Shown: positions 1-9,024 of the stretch, one piece after another
Layout of the letters: each line of letters begins with the position of its first letter
Position numbering within the stretch: the first letter of the stretch is position 1
Source: Proteus terrae
GTDB lineage: Bacteria > Pseudomonadota > Gammaproteobacteria > Enterobacterales > Enterobacteriaceae
DNA: 64,000 nucleotides
Assembly (NCBI RefSeq): GCF_003144325.1
Contig: NZ_PENS01000007.1
Location: 216,818 to 280,817, forward strand
Reading direction: 5' to 3'
Position numbers and translations under genes: made by a program
The notes under the pieces: model-generated
What the model saw: the letters and a program-made list of their open reading frames with translations, nothing else
Told to the model about the DNA's origin: nothing
The model's database searches: none

Positions 1-1224
1 TTTTTCACATTTTTACCCCTCCCTACACTATGTATCTCTTTCTCTTATAGCTTGTTGATTGTATAAAATATATCCATATTTTCGTCCTAATTTTTTATTT
101 CTAGAAAAAAGGAAGATTATTTTTTGATTTTTTGATTTTTTGATTAATAAAACTGATAAATAATAACACATAGAAACTATCTATCACTCGACAACAATAT
201 AAAGATAATAAAATGAGCATCATAAAAAGATTGCCATTTTTCGGATAAATAATTTTAAAGCAGTATATTTTTCTAACAAAACGCCTATTTAACAAAAGAA
301 AAAAATACCATTTTGGATAAAGCGTTTCATTCACCTTAAGATACAATCTATTTTGTCTTACCTTTATTACTTTGCTTCACTATTACGAGTAGCGGATGCT
401 TAACCAAAATCGACCTACAATTATTTAATTAGATCATATTTTTACGTTTTTATACTTAACTTCACTCTCTATATGAGTGATGATGACTGTTCTATTGGTG
501 TTTAAATTTTAATTTGATGTCTATAATAGCACTTACTTCTTCCTTAAATTAAAATATGCTAAGTCATTTATAGAGCACTGGACTTAATATTCTAATTTTA
601 AACATCAATAGTTTTACATAGCAGGATTCAATCTCATCTCAAAATTTAACACTACACACAGTCTAATTTAGATTACTAGGTAGTATTTACCATCAAAAAC
701 TATTTTCTTTATTTTAGTATAATTATCTAAGCTAAATACGGAATATTTTATTTTTTTAACTTTATACTAAAAAAAGAATAAGAATAAATTAAAGATAAAT
801 AGAAAAAAAATGATAAAGATAAAAACAAGATAATTATAAAAATATTAACTTTAGAAAAATATCACTTAAATCTTATAATTCAATAAAAACAAAAAAAGAA
901 ATAAAAAAAATAAAAATATAAAATTCTCACTTATTATAATAACCAACATTTTTTATGTTATATAAATTAAATCAATAAGAAAGAGTAAAAAAGATTTATC
1001 ACAATCGTATAAAATAAAATCCAGAGAATAACAAAAATAAGAATTAATAAATATTTTCCCTAATGACTGAACTACTTATTAATTAATAGCATTACAGATT
1101 ATAATGTTAATATTTTTTAAACTTGCTTAAAAAATGAGTATTACTACCTATTAACAATGCTAAGATATATTGCTAGCTTCATTTTGAATGAGTATTAAAT
1201 AAACAATAATAAGAAGGTTCCATT
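1..1224. other. AT-rich gene-free region
   Basis: This stretch is extremely AT-rich, with long A and T runs and no open reading frame that looks like a protein. It holds three tandem copies of an 8-bp unit, TTTTTTGA, at about 120-143. Its 3' end must carry the promoter of the LysR gene that starts at 1225. I see no RNA gene, terminator or mobile element in it. The composition and the adjoining fimbrial genes suggest it belongs to an acquired accessory block; that is inference. Confidence 0.6.
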
Positions 1225-2100
1225 ATGGAAAAATCCCGAACGACTCTCGATCAGTGGATTACCTTACAAGCCGTCGTTGATTATGGTGGTTTTGCTCAGG
1301 CAGCAGATGCCTTACATAGAACACAATCATCAATTAGCTATACAATTAATAAATTAGAACAAACATTGGGCATTGAAATTCTCTCTTTAGAGAAAAGACG
1401 AGCAGTACTTACGCATGAAGGTAAGCTCTTACTCGATTTATCGAGAGAATTAACTGAAAAAGCCATTTCACTGGAGAAAGAAGCAAAAAAATTAATACTT
1501 AACAATAAGTTAAAAATAAATATAATTATTGATCCTTTATATATTTCAGACTTGTTTTTAGATAAAGTCTCGCAATTTATTAAAGAGAATAAACATTATG
1601 ATATTAATATTCATAAAATTTCACTCAGCCAGTCGGACGTATTATCTCAAAAAAATCAGGATTTAGTAATAACACACCACAATATAAAATCATTACAACC
1701 TATTGATTTAGAAAGTATTAAAACGGTGTTAGTGACACACCCTGAAAGTGCATTACAACAGCTCCCAAATAGTGATTTATGTAAGGAGTTACAAAAACAT
1801 ACATATATTTCATTATTTCGCAATAATACTGACATCGATCATAATAACCAAGTAATTCATGTTGGCTCAGTGGAAACCGCAATAAGCCTTGTTAAACATG
1901 GTCTTGGCTATTCTCGACTCCCCTTAGCTGTCATTCAGGAAGAATTGAATAAAAATTCGATTAAACAATTAAATACGCACAACAATGATAAAGAATATAA
2001 TTTTTATCTTTATTTGAATAAAAATTCATTCCCTATAGAGGATATAGAGAAACTATTATTAGCAATAAACAGTTCACCTCGTGATTTAATTAATGACTAA
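1225..2100 (+). CDS. LysR-family transcriptional regulator next to fimbrial operon
   Basis: A 291-residue protein with LysR-type architecture. An N-terminal winged helix-turn-helix covers about residues 8-65, with the typical pattern FAQAADALHRTQSSISYTIN and a following linker helix. A C-terminal effector-binding domain of two periplasmic-binding-protein-like lobes follows. The start is supported by an AAGG ribosome-binding site 8 bases upstream. It reads in the same direction as the fimbrial operon that starts 204 bp downstream, so it is a plausible local regulator of the fimbriae, but no target is shown by the sequence. The C-terminal two thirds are rich in Asn, Lys and Ile with AT-rich codons, unlike the core genes to the right, which fits acquired DNA. 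The family is certain; the ligand and regulon are unknown. Confidence 0.85.
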   Translation: MEKSRTTLDQWITLQAVVDYGGFAQAADALHRTQSSISYTINKLEQTLGIEILSLEKRRAVLTHEGKLLLDLSRELTEKAISLEKEAKKLILNNKLKINIIIDPLYISDLFLDKVSQFIKENKHYDINIHKISLSQSDVLSQKNQDLVITHHNIKSLQPIDLESIKTVLVTHPESALQQLPNSDLCKELQKHTYISLFRNNTDIDHNNQVIHVGSVETAISLVKHGLGYSRLPLAVIQEELNKNSIKQLNTHNNDKEYNFYLYLNKNSFPIEDIEKLLLAINSSPRDLIND

Positions 2101-2230
2101 TTAAACATTATTCTTAATTAAAAAAACAAACATTAAACATTTTGATATTAAGACAAAAAAACTCATGTAAATCTTCATTAACTTAAATTTTTTGTAATGC
2201 TATATTTTATTGGCATATCTCCTATGCGAA

Positions 2231-2254
2231 TAAATCTATACTTAAATCTATACT
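2231..2254 (+). repeat. Two perfect tandem copies of a 12-bp unit upstream of the major pilin gene
   Basis: TAAATCTATACT occurs twice head to tail with no mismatch. It lies 50-74 bp upstream of the major pilin start, inside the 204-bp gap between the LysR gene and the fimbrial operon, where the fimbrial promoter should be. It could be a duplicated operator, or a slippage-prone spacer altering promoter geometry. The repeat is seen directly; any role is inference. Confidence 0.7.
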
Positions 2255-2304
2255 TATAAATAAATTAAAAAGTAAAATTAATTACTTTTTATACAGGACT
2301 GATC

Positions 2305-2826
2305 ATGAGCAAATTAAATAAATCACTCTATTTATTAGGGATGAGTTTCTCTCTACTTTCTGCACCTGCAGCTTTTGCATCGGGCACGATTAATTTTACT
2401 GGAGAAATAACAGACCAAGCTTGCACCGTAGATAGCTCTTCTAAAAATCTGACTGTAGATTTAGGAAAAGTATCTTCAAAAAGCTTAACCACTAAAGGTG
2501 AAATCGCGGGCCTTAAAGATTTCACAATTAAACTAATTGATTGCCCTATTGATACCACTGTTGCCGTACGCTTTGGCGGTACTCGTGATGCAATTGATAG
2601 CGATATTCTAGCTATTGACCAGGTTTCTGGTGGTGCAACAAATGTCGGTATTGCATTATTTGAGAAAGATGCCGTATCTCAAATTAATCTCTATGACGAC
2701 TCTAAAGAGATCGAAATTAATGGTACTGAAATTAACTTAGATTATGTTGCTCGTTATAAAGCAACAGCACAAGCAACACCAGGCCCAGCTAACGGCTCAG
2801 CCGTCTATAGCATCCAATACAAATAA
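2305..2826 (+). CDS. Fimbrial major subunit (chaperone-usher pilin)
   Basis: A 173-residue pilin of the FimA/PapA type. A signal peptide ends at about residue 25 (cleavage after AFA). The mature protein begins with the donor-strand-like segment GTINFTGEI. A cysteine pair typical of pilins lies at C40 and C80, and the C-terminus YSIQYK has the aromatic penultimate pattern recognised by the chaperone. An AGGA ribosome-binding site lies 7 bases before the ATG. The length is normal for a structural pilin, and the position first in the operon, followed by a terminator-like hairpin, fits a major subunit made in excess. The protein is probably secreted to the periplasm and polymerised on the cell surface. 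I cannot assign it to a named Proteus fimbria. Confidence 0.9.
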   Translation: MSKLNKSLYLLGMSFSLLSAPAAFASGTINFTGEITDQACTVDSSSKNLTVDLGKVSSKSLTTKGEIAGLKDFTIKLIDCPIDTTVAVRFGGTRDAIDSDILAIDQVSGGATNVGIALFEKDAVSQINLYDDSKEIEINGTEINLDYVARYKATAQATPGPANGSAVYSIQYK

Positions 2827-2834
2827 TAAAAAAT

Positions 2835-2866
2835 GAGGGTAATACTTATTACCCTCTTATTTCTTC
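2835..2866 (+). terminator. Intra-operon hairpin after the major pilin gene
   Basis: A perfect 9-bp stem, GAGGGTAAT pairing with ATTACCCTC around a 4-base loop, begins nine bases after the pilin stop and is followed by a T-rich stretch. It looks like a partial terminator or mRNA-stabilising hairpin that lowers expression of chaperone and usher relative to the pilin, an arrangement common in fimbrial operons. Confidence 0.7.
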
Positions 2867-2885
2867 TTAACTTTATAGCACCAAT

Positions 2886-3545
2886 ATGAAAAAGAATATT
2901 TTTCTCACATTATTTTTTTACTTTTCTCTCATAACGGTATGCCATGCAGCAGGGATAAGTGTGGGTGGAACACGGTTTGTTTATAACGATAATGCTCGTG
3001 AAATCAGCATCCCAGTTCTAAATACCGATAAAGAAAAACCTTATTTGATCCAAAGTTGGGTTTCAGCTTTTCAAGGTAATGACAAAACACCTTTTATTGC
3101 AACTCCCCCTCTTTTTCGTATTGAGCCAGATAGCACTGGTACGGCACGTATTTCTTATACAGGAGCACCCTTAAACTCAAATACCGAAGTTGTCTATTGG
3201 CTTAATATAAAATCTATTCCTCCCGTTGAAAAAAGTCCTGAAAATCAACTTCAGTTGGTGATTAATTCTCAATTTAAGCTCTTTTTACGTGCTCATGATA
3301 TCGAGCCACTTAATTTTAATAACGTCGAACTATCAAAACAAAATCAAGGCTTAGTGCTTAAGAACAACACACCTTATCACTTAACCATTAAACATATTTT
3401 TATTGATGATAAACGCCACCCTTACGATCCTTTAATTCAGCCACATCAAGAAGTTGTATTACTAAAAGAAACAACTACTTCTCAGAAAGTTACAGTGCAG
3501 TTTATTAATGACTACGGTGCAACTGTAGATAAAGTATTAAACTAA
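2886..3545 (+). CDS. Periplasmic fimbrial chaperone (PapD family)
   Basis: A 219-residue PapD-like chaperone. The signal peptide ends near residues 21-22 (HAA). Two immunoglobulin-like domains follow: the N-terminal one holds the conserved PPLFRIEP and YWLNIKSIPP motifs. Arg30, which becomes residue 8 of the mature protein, and Lys131 in QFKLFLR match the two basic residues that anchor the C-terminus of bound subunits in PapD. It would hold pilins in the periplasm by donor-strand complementation and deliver them to the usher encoded next. No good ribosome-binding site is visible before the ATG, so translation may be weak. The six bases to the usher gene suggest cotranslation. Confidence 0.92.
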   Translation: MKKNIFLTLFFYFSLITVCHAAGISVGGTRFVYNDNAREISIPVLNTDKEKPYLIQSWVSAFQGNDKTPFIATPPLFRIEPDSTGTARISYTGAPLNSNTEVVYWLNIKSIPPVEKSPENQLQLVINSQFKLFLRAHDIEPLNFNNVELSKQNQGLVLKNNTPYHLTIKHIFIDDKRHPYDPLIQPHQEVVLLKETTTSQKVTVQFINDYGATVDKVLN

Positions 3546-3551
3546 GAGCGT

Positions 3552-6083
3552 ATGGCGATGACTTTATCCATAATAGCGTTATCAACAAAACGATTATTCG
3601 TATTTTCTACCAATAATCTCAATCGCCACGGTTTGCTGACCATGGCGATCGCCACTATTTTATATCCTTATCAGGTAACGGCTGAAGAGCAATTTAACCC
3701 TGATGCACTCAATTTAGGAATAGAAAATCAAGTTGCGGATATTAATAGCCTTGATTATTTTTCTTATGCCGGAGGTCAACTTCCTGGCGTCTATTCTGTT
3801 GATATTTATCTCAATAATAAATTAATTGATAACCGCCAAGTACGTTTTATTTTTAACGAAGAAAAAAAGACACTTACACCAGAGATAACTAAACAAGACT
3901 TATTAAATTGGGGCGTCAAAGAGTCTGTAATACCACCATCTAATCAACAAATTAAAAATGAAACGATCACTGATATTGCTCGAGTTATTCCAAATGCAAC
4001 ATATCAGTATGATTTTTCACGAGCACGCCTGTCATTTTCTATACCACAAATTGCTTTATATAATTATGGGCAAGGCTATATCCCCCCCACACAATGGAAT
4101 GATGGCATTAATGCGGCTTTTGTGAATTACACCTATCGACAAAATAAGTATTGGTATCATGATCAACATAATAGCGACTCTCTTTTTTTAGGGTTACGCA
4201 GTGGTGTTAATGTCGGTGCTTGGCGTTTGCGTAATCACAGTAACTATAATAAAAACAGTGATAACTCTTCGCAGTGGAAGAGTTTGCAAACTTATATTGA
4301 GAGAGATATTCGTAGTTTAAAAAGCCGTTTAACCCTCGGCGAAACTGCCTCTGATAATGATGTATTAGAGAGTATTCCATATCGTGGTATTAAACTTGCT
4401 TCTGATGAAAGTATGTTGCCACAAAGCCAACGAGGATTTGCCCCCGTTGTGAGAGGAATTGCTCAAAGCAATGCCGTGGTTACTGTTCGTCAAAATAACA
4501 GTGTGATTTACCAAACATCCGTTCCACCGGGTGAATTTGCTATTTCAGATTTATATCCCACCTCTTACAGTGGTGATTTACAAGTCACGATTGAAGAAGC
4601 GGATGGAACAACTCGTACTTTTTCACAACCCTTTTCAGCTGTTCCCATGATGCAACGTGCAGGTAGCTTAAAATACAGTGTAGATATCGGTAAGTATCAT
4701 GCTGATACAGCTGCGAGAAAGCCTAATTTTTTTCAAACCTCTGCTATTTATGGGCTCCCTTATAATTTATCCATTTATGGTGGCACATTAATCTCTGCAG
4801 ATTACCAAGCTTATGCATTAGGTACTGGGGTTAATCTTGGCTATTTAGGTGCCGTTTCTGCCGATATTACTCACGCGAAAACAACCTTAATAAATGATGA
4901 TGAAGCTCAAGGACAATCTTATCGTATTCAATATTCTAAATATTTACCTGACACCCAAACAGGTTTTTCACTGGCGTCTTATCGCTATTCAACAAAAAAT
5001 TATTATGATTTCTCGGCTGCTAATGAGCGTTTTTCTCATCTTTACCGTAAGAAAAAACAGTTTCAGTTATCTGTATCACAATCTTTAGGTGATATGGGTT
5101 ATCTCTCATTAAATGGTTATCAACAATATTATTGGTATCAAGACAGAGTCGATCGTAATGTCAATCTCAGTTTTAACTCTAACTACCGTGCTTTAAGTTA
5201 TAGCGTCTCTTATGCGTATAACAAGCGCCAGGAAAGTGGGCTAACCGATCAGATTTTATCCATTAATTTAAGTCTACCGTTTAATTTTACTCAAAATAAT
5301 AATTGGTTAAGTTATCGCTACAACACCAGCCGACAAGGTGATTCGATTAGCTCAGTGAGTGTCAGTGGAACACAGCTAGAAGACAACAATCTGCAATATG
5401 ATGTATCACAAAATTATAATCATACTCGCCAAGAATATAGTGGGTCAGTCAATGGTAATTACAGTGCATCCGGTGGCGAAGTAAATGCAGGTTACAGTTA
5501 TGATAAACGTTATCAATCAATGAATTGGGGAGTAAATGGTGCGCTCTTAATTCATCAAGGTGGTATAACACCATCTCGTACAATCTATGATTCTGCAATT
5601 TTAATTAAAGCGGAAGATGTTGGTAACTTAAAAGTCAGTAGTGCGCAGAGCCTTTATACCAATAACCAAGGCTATGCAGTTATTCCTAATGTTTCACGTT
5701 ATGAACGCAATAAAGTCACCGTCGATCCTGCCTCTTTAACGGGTAATAACGATGTTGAATTAACATCAACGACGGTTATACCGACCAAAGGAGCAATTGT
5801 TTTAGCTGATTTCAAAGCAAGAAAAGGGGCTCGTGTGCTTGCAAACTTACACTACAATGGAACACCATTGCCATTTGGTACTCAAGTTGAGATTTATCAA
5901 CATGGACAAGTGCTTTCAAGTGGGATTGTTGCCAATGATGGTGAAGTTTTCTTAAATGGTGTACCTGAGCAGAGCCAGTTACGTGCTAAATGGGGTAACA
6001 GCGCCGTTGAACAATGCAAAACATTTTTAAATGCGGATCTCTCGTTAGAAAAGATCCAGTTTTTACAACTTGATTGCAGATAG
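3552..6083 (+). CDS. Fimbrial outer membrane usher (FimD/PapC family)
   Basis: An 843-residue usher of normal family length. An unusually long N-terminal stretch precedes the signal cleavage region near residue 44 (VTA before EEQFNPDAL). The usher N-terminal periplasmic domain begins with FNPDALNL. A 24-strand beta-barrel with an inserted plug domain (SNAVVTVRQNNSVIYQT region) follows, then the C-terminal domains. A disulfide pair, C822 and C842, lies at the end of the protein as usual. It forms the outer membrane pore that recruits chaperone-subunit complexes and extrudes the fimbria. A second ATG lies two codons downstream, so the exact start is uncertain. The stop codon abuts the next gene. 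Confidence 0.95.
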   Translation: MAMTLSIIALSTKRLFVFSTNNLNRHGLLTMAIATILYPYQVTAEEQFNPDALNLGIENQVADINSLDYFSYAGGQLPGVYSVDIYLNNKLIDNRQVRFIFNEEKKTLTPEITKQDLLNWGVKESVIPPSNQQIKNETITDIARVIPNATYQYDFSRARLSFSIPQIALYNYGQGYIPPTQWNDGINAAFVNYTYRQNKYWYHDQHNSDSLFLGLRSGVNVGAWRLRNHSNYNKNSDNSSQWKSLQTYIERDIRSLKSRLTLGETASDNDVLESIPYRGIKLASDESMLPQSQRGFAPVVRGIAQSNAVVTVRQNNSVIYQTSVPPGEFAISDLYPTSYSGDLQVTIEEADGTTRTFSQPFSAVPMMQRAGSLKYSVDIGKYHADTAARKPNFFQTSAIYGLPYNLSIYGGTLISADYQAYALGTGVNLGYLGAVSADITHAKTTLINDDEAQGQSYRIQYSKYLPDTQTGFSLASYRYSTKNYYDFSAANERFSHLYRKKKQFQLSVSQSLGDMGYLSLNGYQQYYWYQDRVDRNVNLSFNSNYRALSYSVSYAYNKRQESGLTDQILSINLSLPFNFTQNNNWLSYRYNTSRQGDSISSVSVSGTQLEDNNLQYDVSQNYNHTRQEYSGSVNGNYSASGGEVNAGYSYDKRYQSMNWGVNGALLIHQGGITPSRTIYDSAILIKAEDVGNLKVSSAQSLYTNNQGYAVIPNVSRYERNKVTVDPASLTGNNDVELTSTTVIPTKGAIVLADFKARKGARVLANLHYNGTPLPFGTQVEIYQHGQVLSSGIVANDGEVFLNGVPEQSQLRAKWGNSAVEQCKTFLNADLSLEKIQFLQLDCR

Positions 6084-6092
6084 GTGATAACA

Positions 6093-7115
6093 ATGAATAA
6101 ATATATAACACTAGGTTGTCTGTCTGCTTTTTTGTATACATCAACCACTATGGCTGAATTTAGGGCAGAGCTCACTACTAAGACAGTAACTTATTCAGCA
6201 CCTATTTACGTATCGCGTTCAGCACCAATTTTAACAGAAGTCGCCACAATCCCGTTAGGAACAATGAATGCATGGACATGGTGGAACCTTTCTGGAGGCG
6301 AAGTTAGACCAGGGATTTATTTACCTGGTTCGTTTAATGCTTCCAGTCCTAGAGTGAATGGGGCTTATGTCAAAGAACTTAACAACAGTGGTATTGGCTA
6401 TACGTTACATGGCACGATTAGCGGAAGTTGTAGTGGGTCTGCTTATGTCGATGGTCAGCAAAATATTGATGGTAACTATAGCAACAGGCTTATTTGTTCA
6501 TCCAACGCCACCAGTGGTAATTACTCCGTTACATTAGAAATGAAGCTGTATAAGCTACGTGATAATGTGAAATCACAAACCATTCCAGGTATATGGGCTG
6601 CGATGTTAATCGTCTATAACAATGGTTTTATCACCAGTGACTATACAGGAAAAACAGAACCACGAATTAATCTTTCACCATTGACCATTATTTCTAGTGG
6701 TTGTGATGTCATAAATAACAATATTAATGTACCGCTTGAAGCTGTCCCTAAATCCAGTTTTAATGGTGTTGGATCTGTAAGTCCTGAGAGTATTAAAGAT
6801 TTCAATATTGATTTGAGTTGTGATCCTGTTTCACCGATAAAAATTCGCTTCGATGGTGTTGCCGATAGCCAACAAACCGCAGGCACCATTGGCTTAAGTA
6901 ACCCAACAGACAGTAATACAGCCAAAGGTTATGGTATACAGATTAAGTATCAAAACCAGCCAATAAAGCTGGGACAATTAATTACAGTAAGTGAAAAAAA
7001 CAGCAGTTCCGGAAGTTATTCTATTCCTTTGGAAGCGGGTTATATTCAAACATCCGATACGACAAGTGCGGGAAAAGCAAACGGTACATTGCAATTTACA
7101 ATGCAATATCACTAA
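6093..7115 (+). CDS. Two-domain fimbrial tip adhesin
   Basis: A 340-residue secreted protein at the end of the fimbrial operon. The signal peptide ends near residue 21 (TTMA before EFRAEL). An N-terminal receptor-binding-like domain covers about residues 22-200 with cysteines C113 and C135. A C-terminal pilin domain covers about 203-340 with C204 and C243, ending in LQFTMQYH, a typical chaperone recognition strand. This is the FimH/MrpH-like arrangement of tip adhesins. I chose the ATG at 6093 because AGGTGA, overlapping the usher stop, lies 5 bases before it; an in-frame GTG at 6084 has no such site. The receptor cannot be predicted by eye. Confidence 0.85.
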   Translation: MNKYITLGCLSAFLYTSTTMAEFRAELTTKTVTYSAPIYVSRSAPILTEVATIPLGTMNAWTWWNLSGGEVRPGIYLPGSFNASSPRVNGAYVKELNNSGIGYTLHGTISGSCSGSAYVDGQQNIDGNYSNRLICSSNATSGNYSVTLEMKLYKLRDNVKSQTIPGIWAAMLIVYNNGFITSDYTGKTEPRINLSPLTIISSGCDVINNNINVPLEAVPKSSFNGVGSVSPESIKDFNIDLSCDPVSPIKIRFDGVADSQQTAGTIGLSNPTDSNTAKGYGIQIKYQNQPIKLGQLITVSEKNSSSGSYSIPLEAGYIQTSDTTSAGKANGTLQFTMQYH

Positions 7116-7141
7116 CGAAATTTAGGCTGATTTAAAAAGAT

Positions 7142-7180
7142 AAAAAAAGGCGAACAACATTTTGTTCGCCTTTTTTCTTT
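7142..7180 (+). terminator. Bidirectional terminator between fimbrial operon and yigL
   Basis: The stem GGCGAACAA / TTGTTCGCC is flanked by an A run on the left and a T run on the right, so it can end both the rightward fimbrial operon and the leftward yigL transcript. Confidence 0.9.
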
Positions 7181-7188
7181 AGATAGGA

Positions 7189-7989
7189 TCACACTTGATA
7201 TAATTTACGTAAATAATGGGGCACAGCTTCATCGGCATTAGCTCCAATCACTTCCATATTGGGGAGAAGATCTTTTAATGCTTGATGGGCATTTTCCATA
7301 ATGCAACCTTTACCCGCCATTTGTAGCATCTCTTTATCATTCATACCATCGCCAAATGCGATAGCATCTTTTGCAGAGTGTTGCATCAGTTCAGCCACTT
7401 TCTCTAGGGCCTCACCTTTAGATACACCCCCTGCCATCACCTCTAAGCAATTACGCAGTGAGAAACTTACATTGACCTTATCACCCCAGCGCTGATTAAT
7501 TTCATTCTCTAGCTTCAGTAATAGTTCATGATCATCAGAGGTGAAGAAGACCTTACACACATTAGTAGTTGGAAATCCTGTTTTGCAATATAGCTCATAG
7601 CCAAAGTCTGACTCTCGAAAAAACTCACAAGCCCCTGGCATCTCTTTATTAACATACCAATAATCACCAGCATAAATATTAGTTTCAATTTCAGGGTGAT
7701 CAAAAACCATAAGAGCCAAGTCATAAGCAATTTCAGGTTCAAGATCTTGGCTAAAAATAAGGTCACCATGCGTGTTATGCACTCGCGCACCATTAGAGGT
7801 TATCATATAAGCGTTAATGCCTAATCCATCGCGGATCTGTGCGACATCAACATGATGACGACCTGTTGCAAATACAAAATGCACACCTTTATTAATAAGT
7901 AGGTGCAGGGTTTCTTGCGTATAGGGAGTTAATACATGATTAGGTGATAACAGTGTGCCATCAAGATCTGAAGCGACTATCGAATACAT
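7189..7989 (-). CDS. yigL: HAD-superfamily phosphatase YigL (pyridoxal phosphate phosphatase)
   Basis: A 266-residue Cof-type HAD hydrolase, the same length as E. coli YigL. The catalytic DxD motif is at Asp8 and Asp10 (SDLDGTLL), the Thr/Ser motif lies in the SNGA region, and the metal-binding motif GDGMNDKEM lies near the C-terminus. E. coli YigL dephosphorylates sugar phosphates and pyridoxal 5'-phosphate in the cytoplasm and its mRNA is the SgrS target in sugar-phosphate stress. The start at 7989 is preferred over an in-frame ATG two codons upstream because AGGA sits 6 bases before it and directly abuts the other. It is the last gene of the recQ-pldB-yigL group, 12 bases after pldB. Confidence 0.93.
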   Translation of the reverse strand: MYSIVASDLDGTLLSPNHVLTPYTQETLHLLINKGVHFVFATGRHHVDVAQIRDGLGINAYMITSNGARVHNTHGDLIFSQDLEPEIAYDLALMVFDHPEIETNIYAGDYWYVNKEMPGACEFFRESDFGYELYCKTGFPTTNVCKVFFTSDDHELLLKLENEINQRWGDKVNVSFSLRNCLEVMAGGVSKGEALEKVAELMQHSAKDAIAFGDGMNDKEMLQMAGKGCIMENAHQALKDLLPNMEVIGANADEAVPHYLRKLYQV

Positions 7990-8001
7990 ACACATTCCTG
8001 A

Positions 8002-9006
8002 TTAAAATAAATGCTTATCATAAAACTCACAGATTTCATTTAATGCTTGTGAGCGTAGCTTATCTATTTCGAACAAGATTTCATGATGCGCACCCTCAAT
8101 CACCAGTGGCAGTTTTTGCTTTTCTTCTCTTGTTCTGGACTGACTATAACGTTCACAGAAAGCCCTTAGCTCTTGATTATCTACCACTTTATCAAGCTCT
8201 GCTTCGAGCACTAATAGAGGGGTATTAATCTCTCCCGCATGTTCAATTAACCAATCTCCCATTTTTAGACTTTCTCCCATCCAATGATAAGTAGGCCCGC
8301 CTAATCGTAGTTCTGGAAAATCAGCATAATAACGTAAATACCGACGATATCGCTCATGGCTATGTGTTAATACATTAAGGATAAATGGCAGTGGAAACCA
8401 TTTACCTGTTGATACCGCGTAGTTATTTCTTTCAGATTGACTTTGTTCTGCTCGGTTAACTAAAAAATTAGCTACCCAGCGAGGTATGGGTAATTTAATA
8501 CCAAACATCGGCGCACTTAATGCTGCTGCTTTAAAAACATGAGTTTGCTTTAGAAGATATCCCGCTAAGATAGCACCGCCCATTGAATGAGCTAACGCAA
8601 AATAATGTGGGTATTGAAAAGGCAACACTATCGTATCAACGAATGTCGAGAAATCATCGATATAATCACTGAATTTCTCTACATGCCCTTTTTGCGTATC
8701 TTCTAATAGTCTGTCAGAAAGCCCTTGTCCTCGATGGTCAAGAAGAAAAATATCATAGCCTGAGTGAAAGAAATCGAATGCAACTTCAGGGTACTTTACA
8801 TAGCTTTCGCTACGGCCTGAAGCAATAACCAGTGCTTTATTATGCGATGGTGAGCGCCAATGAACATAGCGAATTTTTGCACCATCAACACCAACAAATT
8901 CACCTTCTTCGCGTTGCCCCCAAAAATCCAATAAGACGCCGTTCGTAAATGCAGAAAACTGCTTTTCACGCGATAACCACGAATATTTTAACAGAGTGGT
9001 TGTCAT
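8002..9006 (-). CDS. pldB: Lysophospholipase L2
   Basis: A 334-residue alpha/beta hydrolase of the monoglyceride lipase-like group. The nucleophile elbow AHSMGG places the catalytic Ser at 141. The Asp lies in the AELDKVVDN segment and the His in EGAHHEI near the C-terminus, completing the triad. In E. coli PldB hydrolyses lysophospholipids at the inner membrane. AAGGAGA precedes the ATG. It lies between recQ (18 bases upstream) and yigL, as in E. coli except that rhtB and rhtC are absent from between recQ and pldB. Function is assigned from strong overall resemblance. Confidence 0.92.
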   Translation of the reverse strand: MTTTLLKYSWLSREKQFSAFTNGVLLDFWGQREEGEFVGVDGAKIRYVHWRSPSHNKALVIASGRSESYVKYPEVAFDFFHSGYDIFLLDHRGQGLSDRLLEDTQKGHVEKFSDYIDDFSTFVDTIVLPFQYPHYFALAHSMGGAILAGYLLKQTHVFKAAALSAPMFGIKLPIPRWVANFLVNRAEQSQSERNNYAVSTGKWFPLPFILNVLTHSHERYRRYLRYYADFPELRLGGPTYHWMGESLKMGDWLIEHAGEINTPLLVLEAELDKVVDNQELRAFCERYSQSRTREEKQKLPLVIEGAHHEILFEIDKLRSQALNEICEFYDKHLF

Positions 9007-9024
9007 TGGCTCTCCTTATTGGCG

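Noticed and set aside
101..346. 81-residue frame on the minus strand
   Set aside because: Composition is that of random AT-rich DNA (Phe, Ile, Lys, Leu, Tyr) with no family resemblance and no clear ribosome-binding site.
2101..2304. Possible invertible promoter element as in mrp fimbriae
   Set aside because: I found no pair of inverted repeats bounding the promoter and no recombinase gene next to the operon; XerC here is the core chromosomal enzyme.
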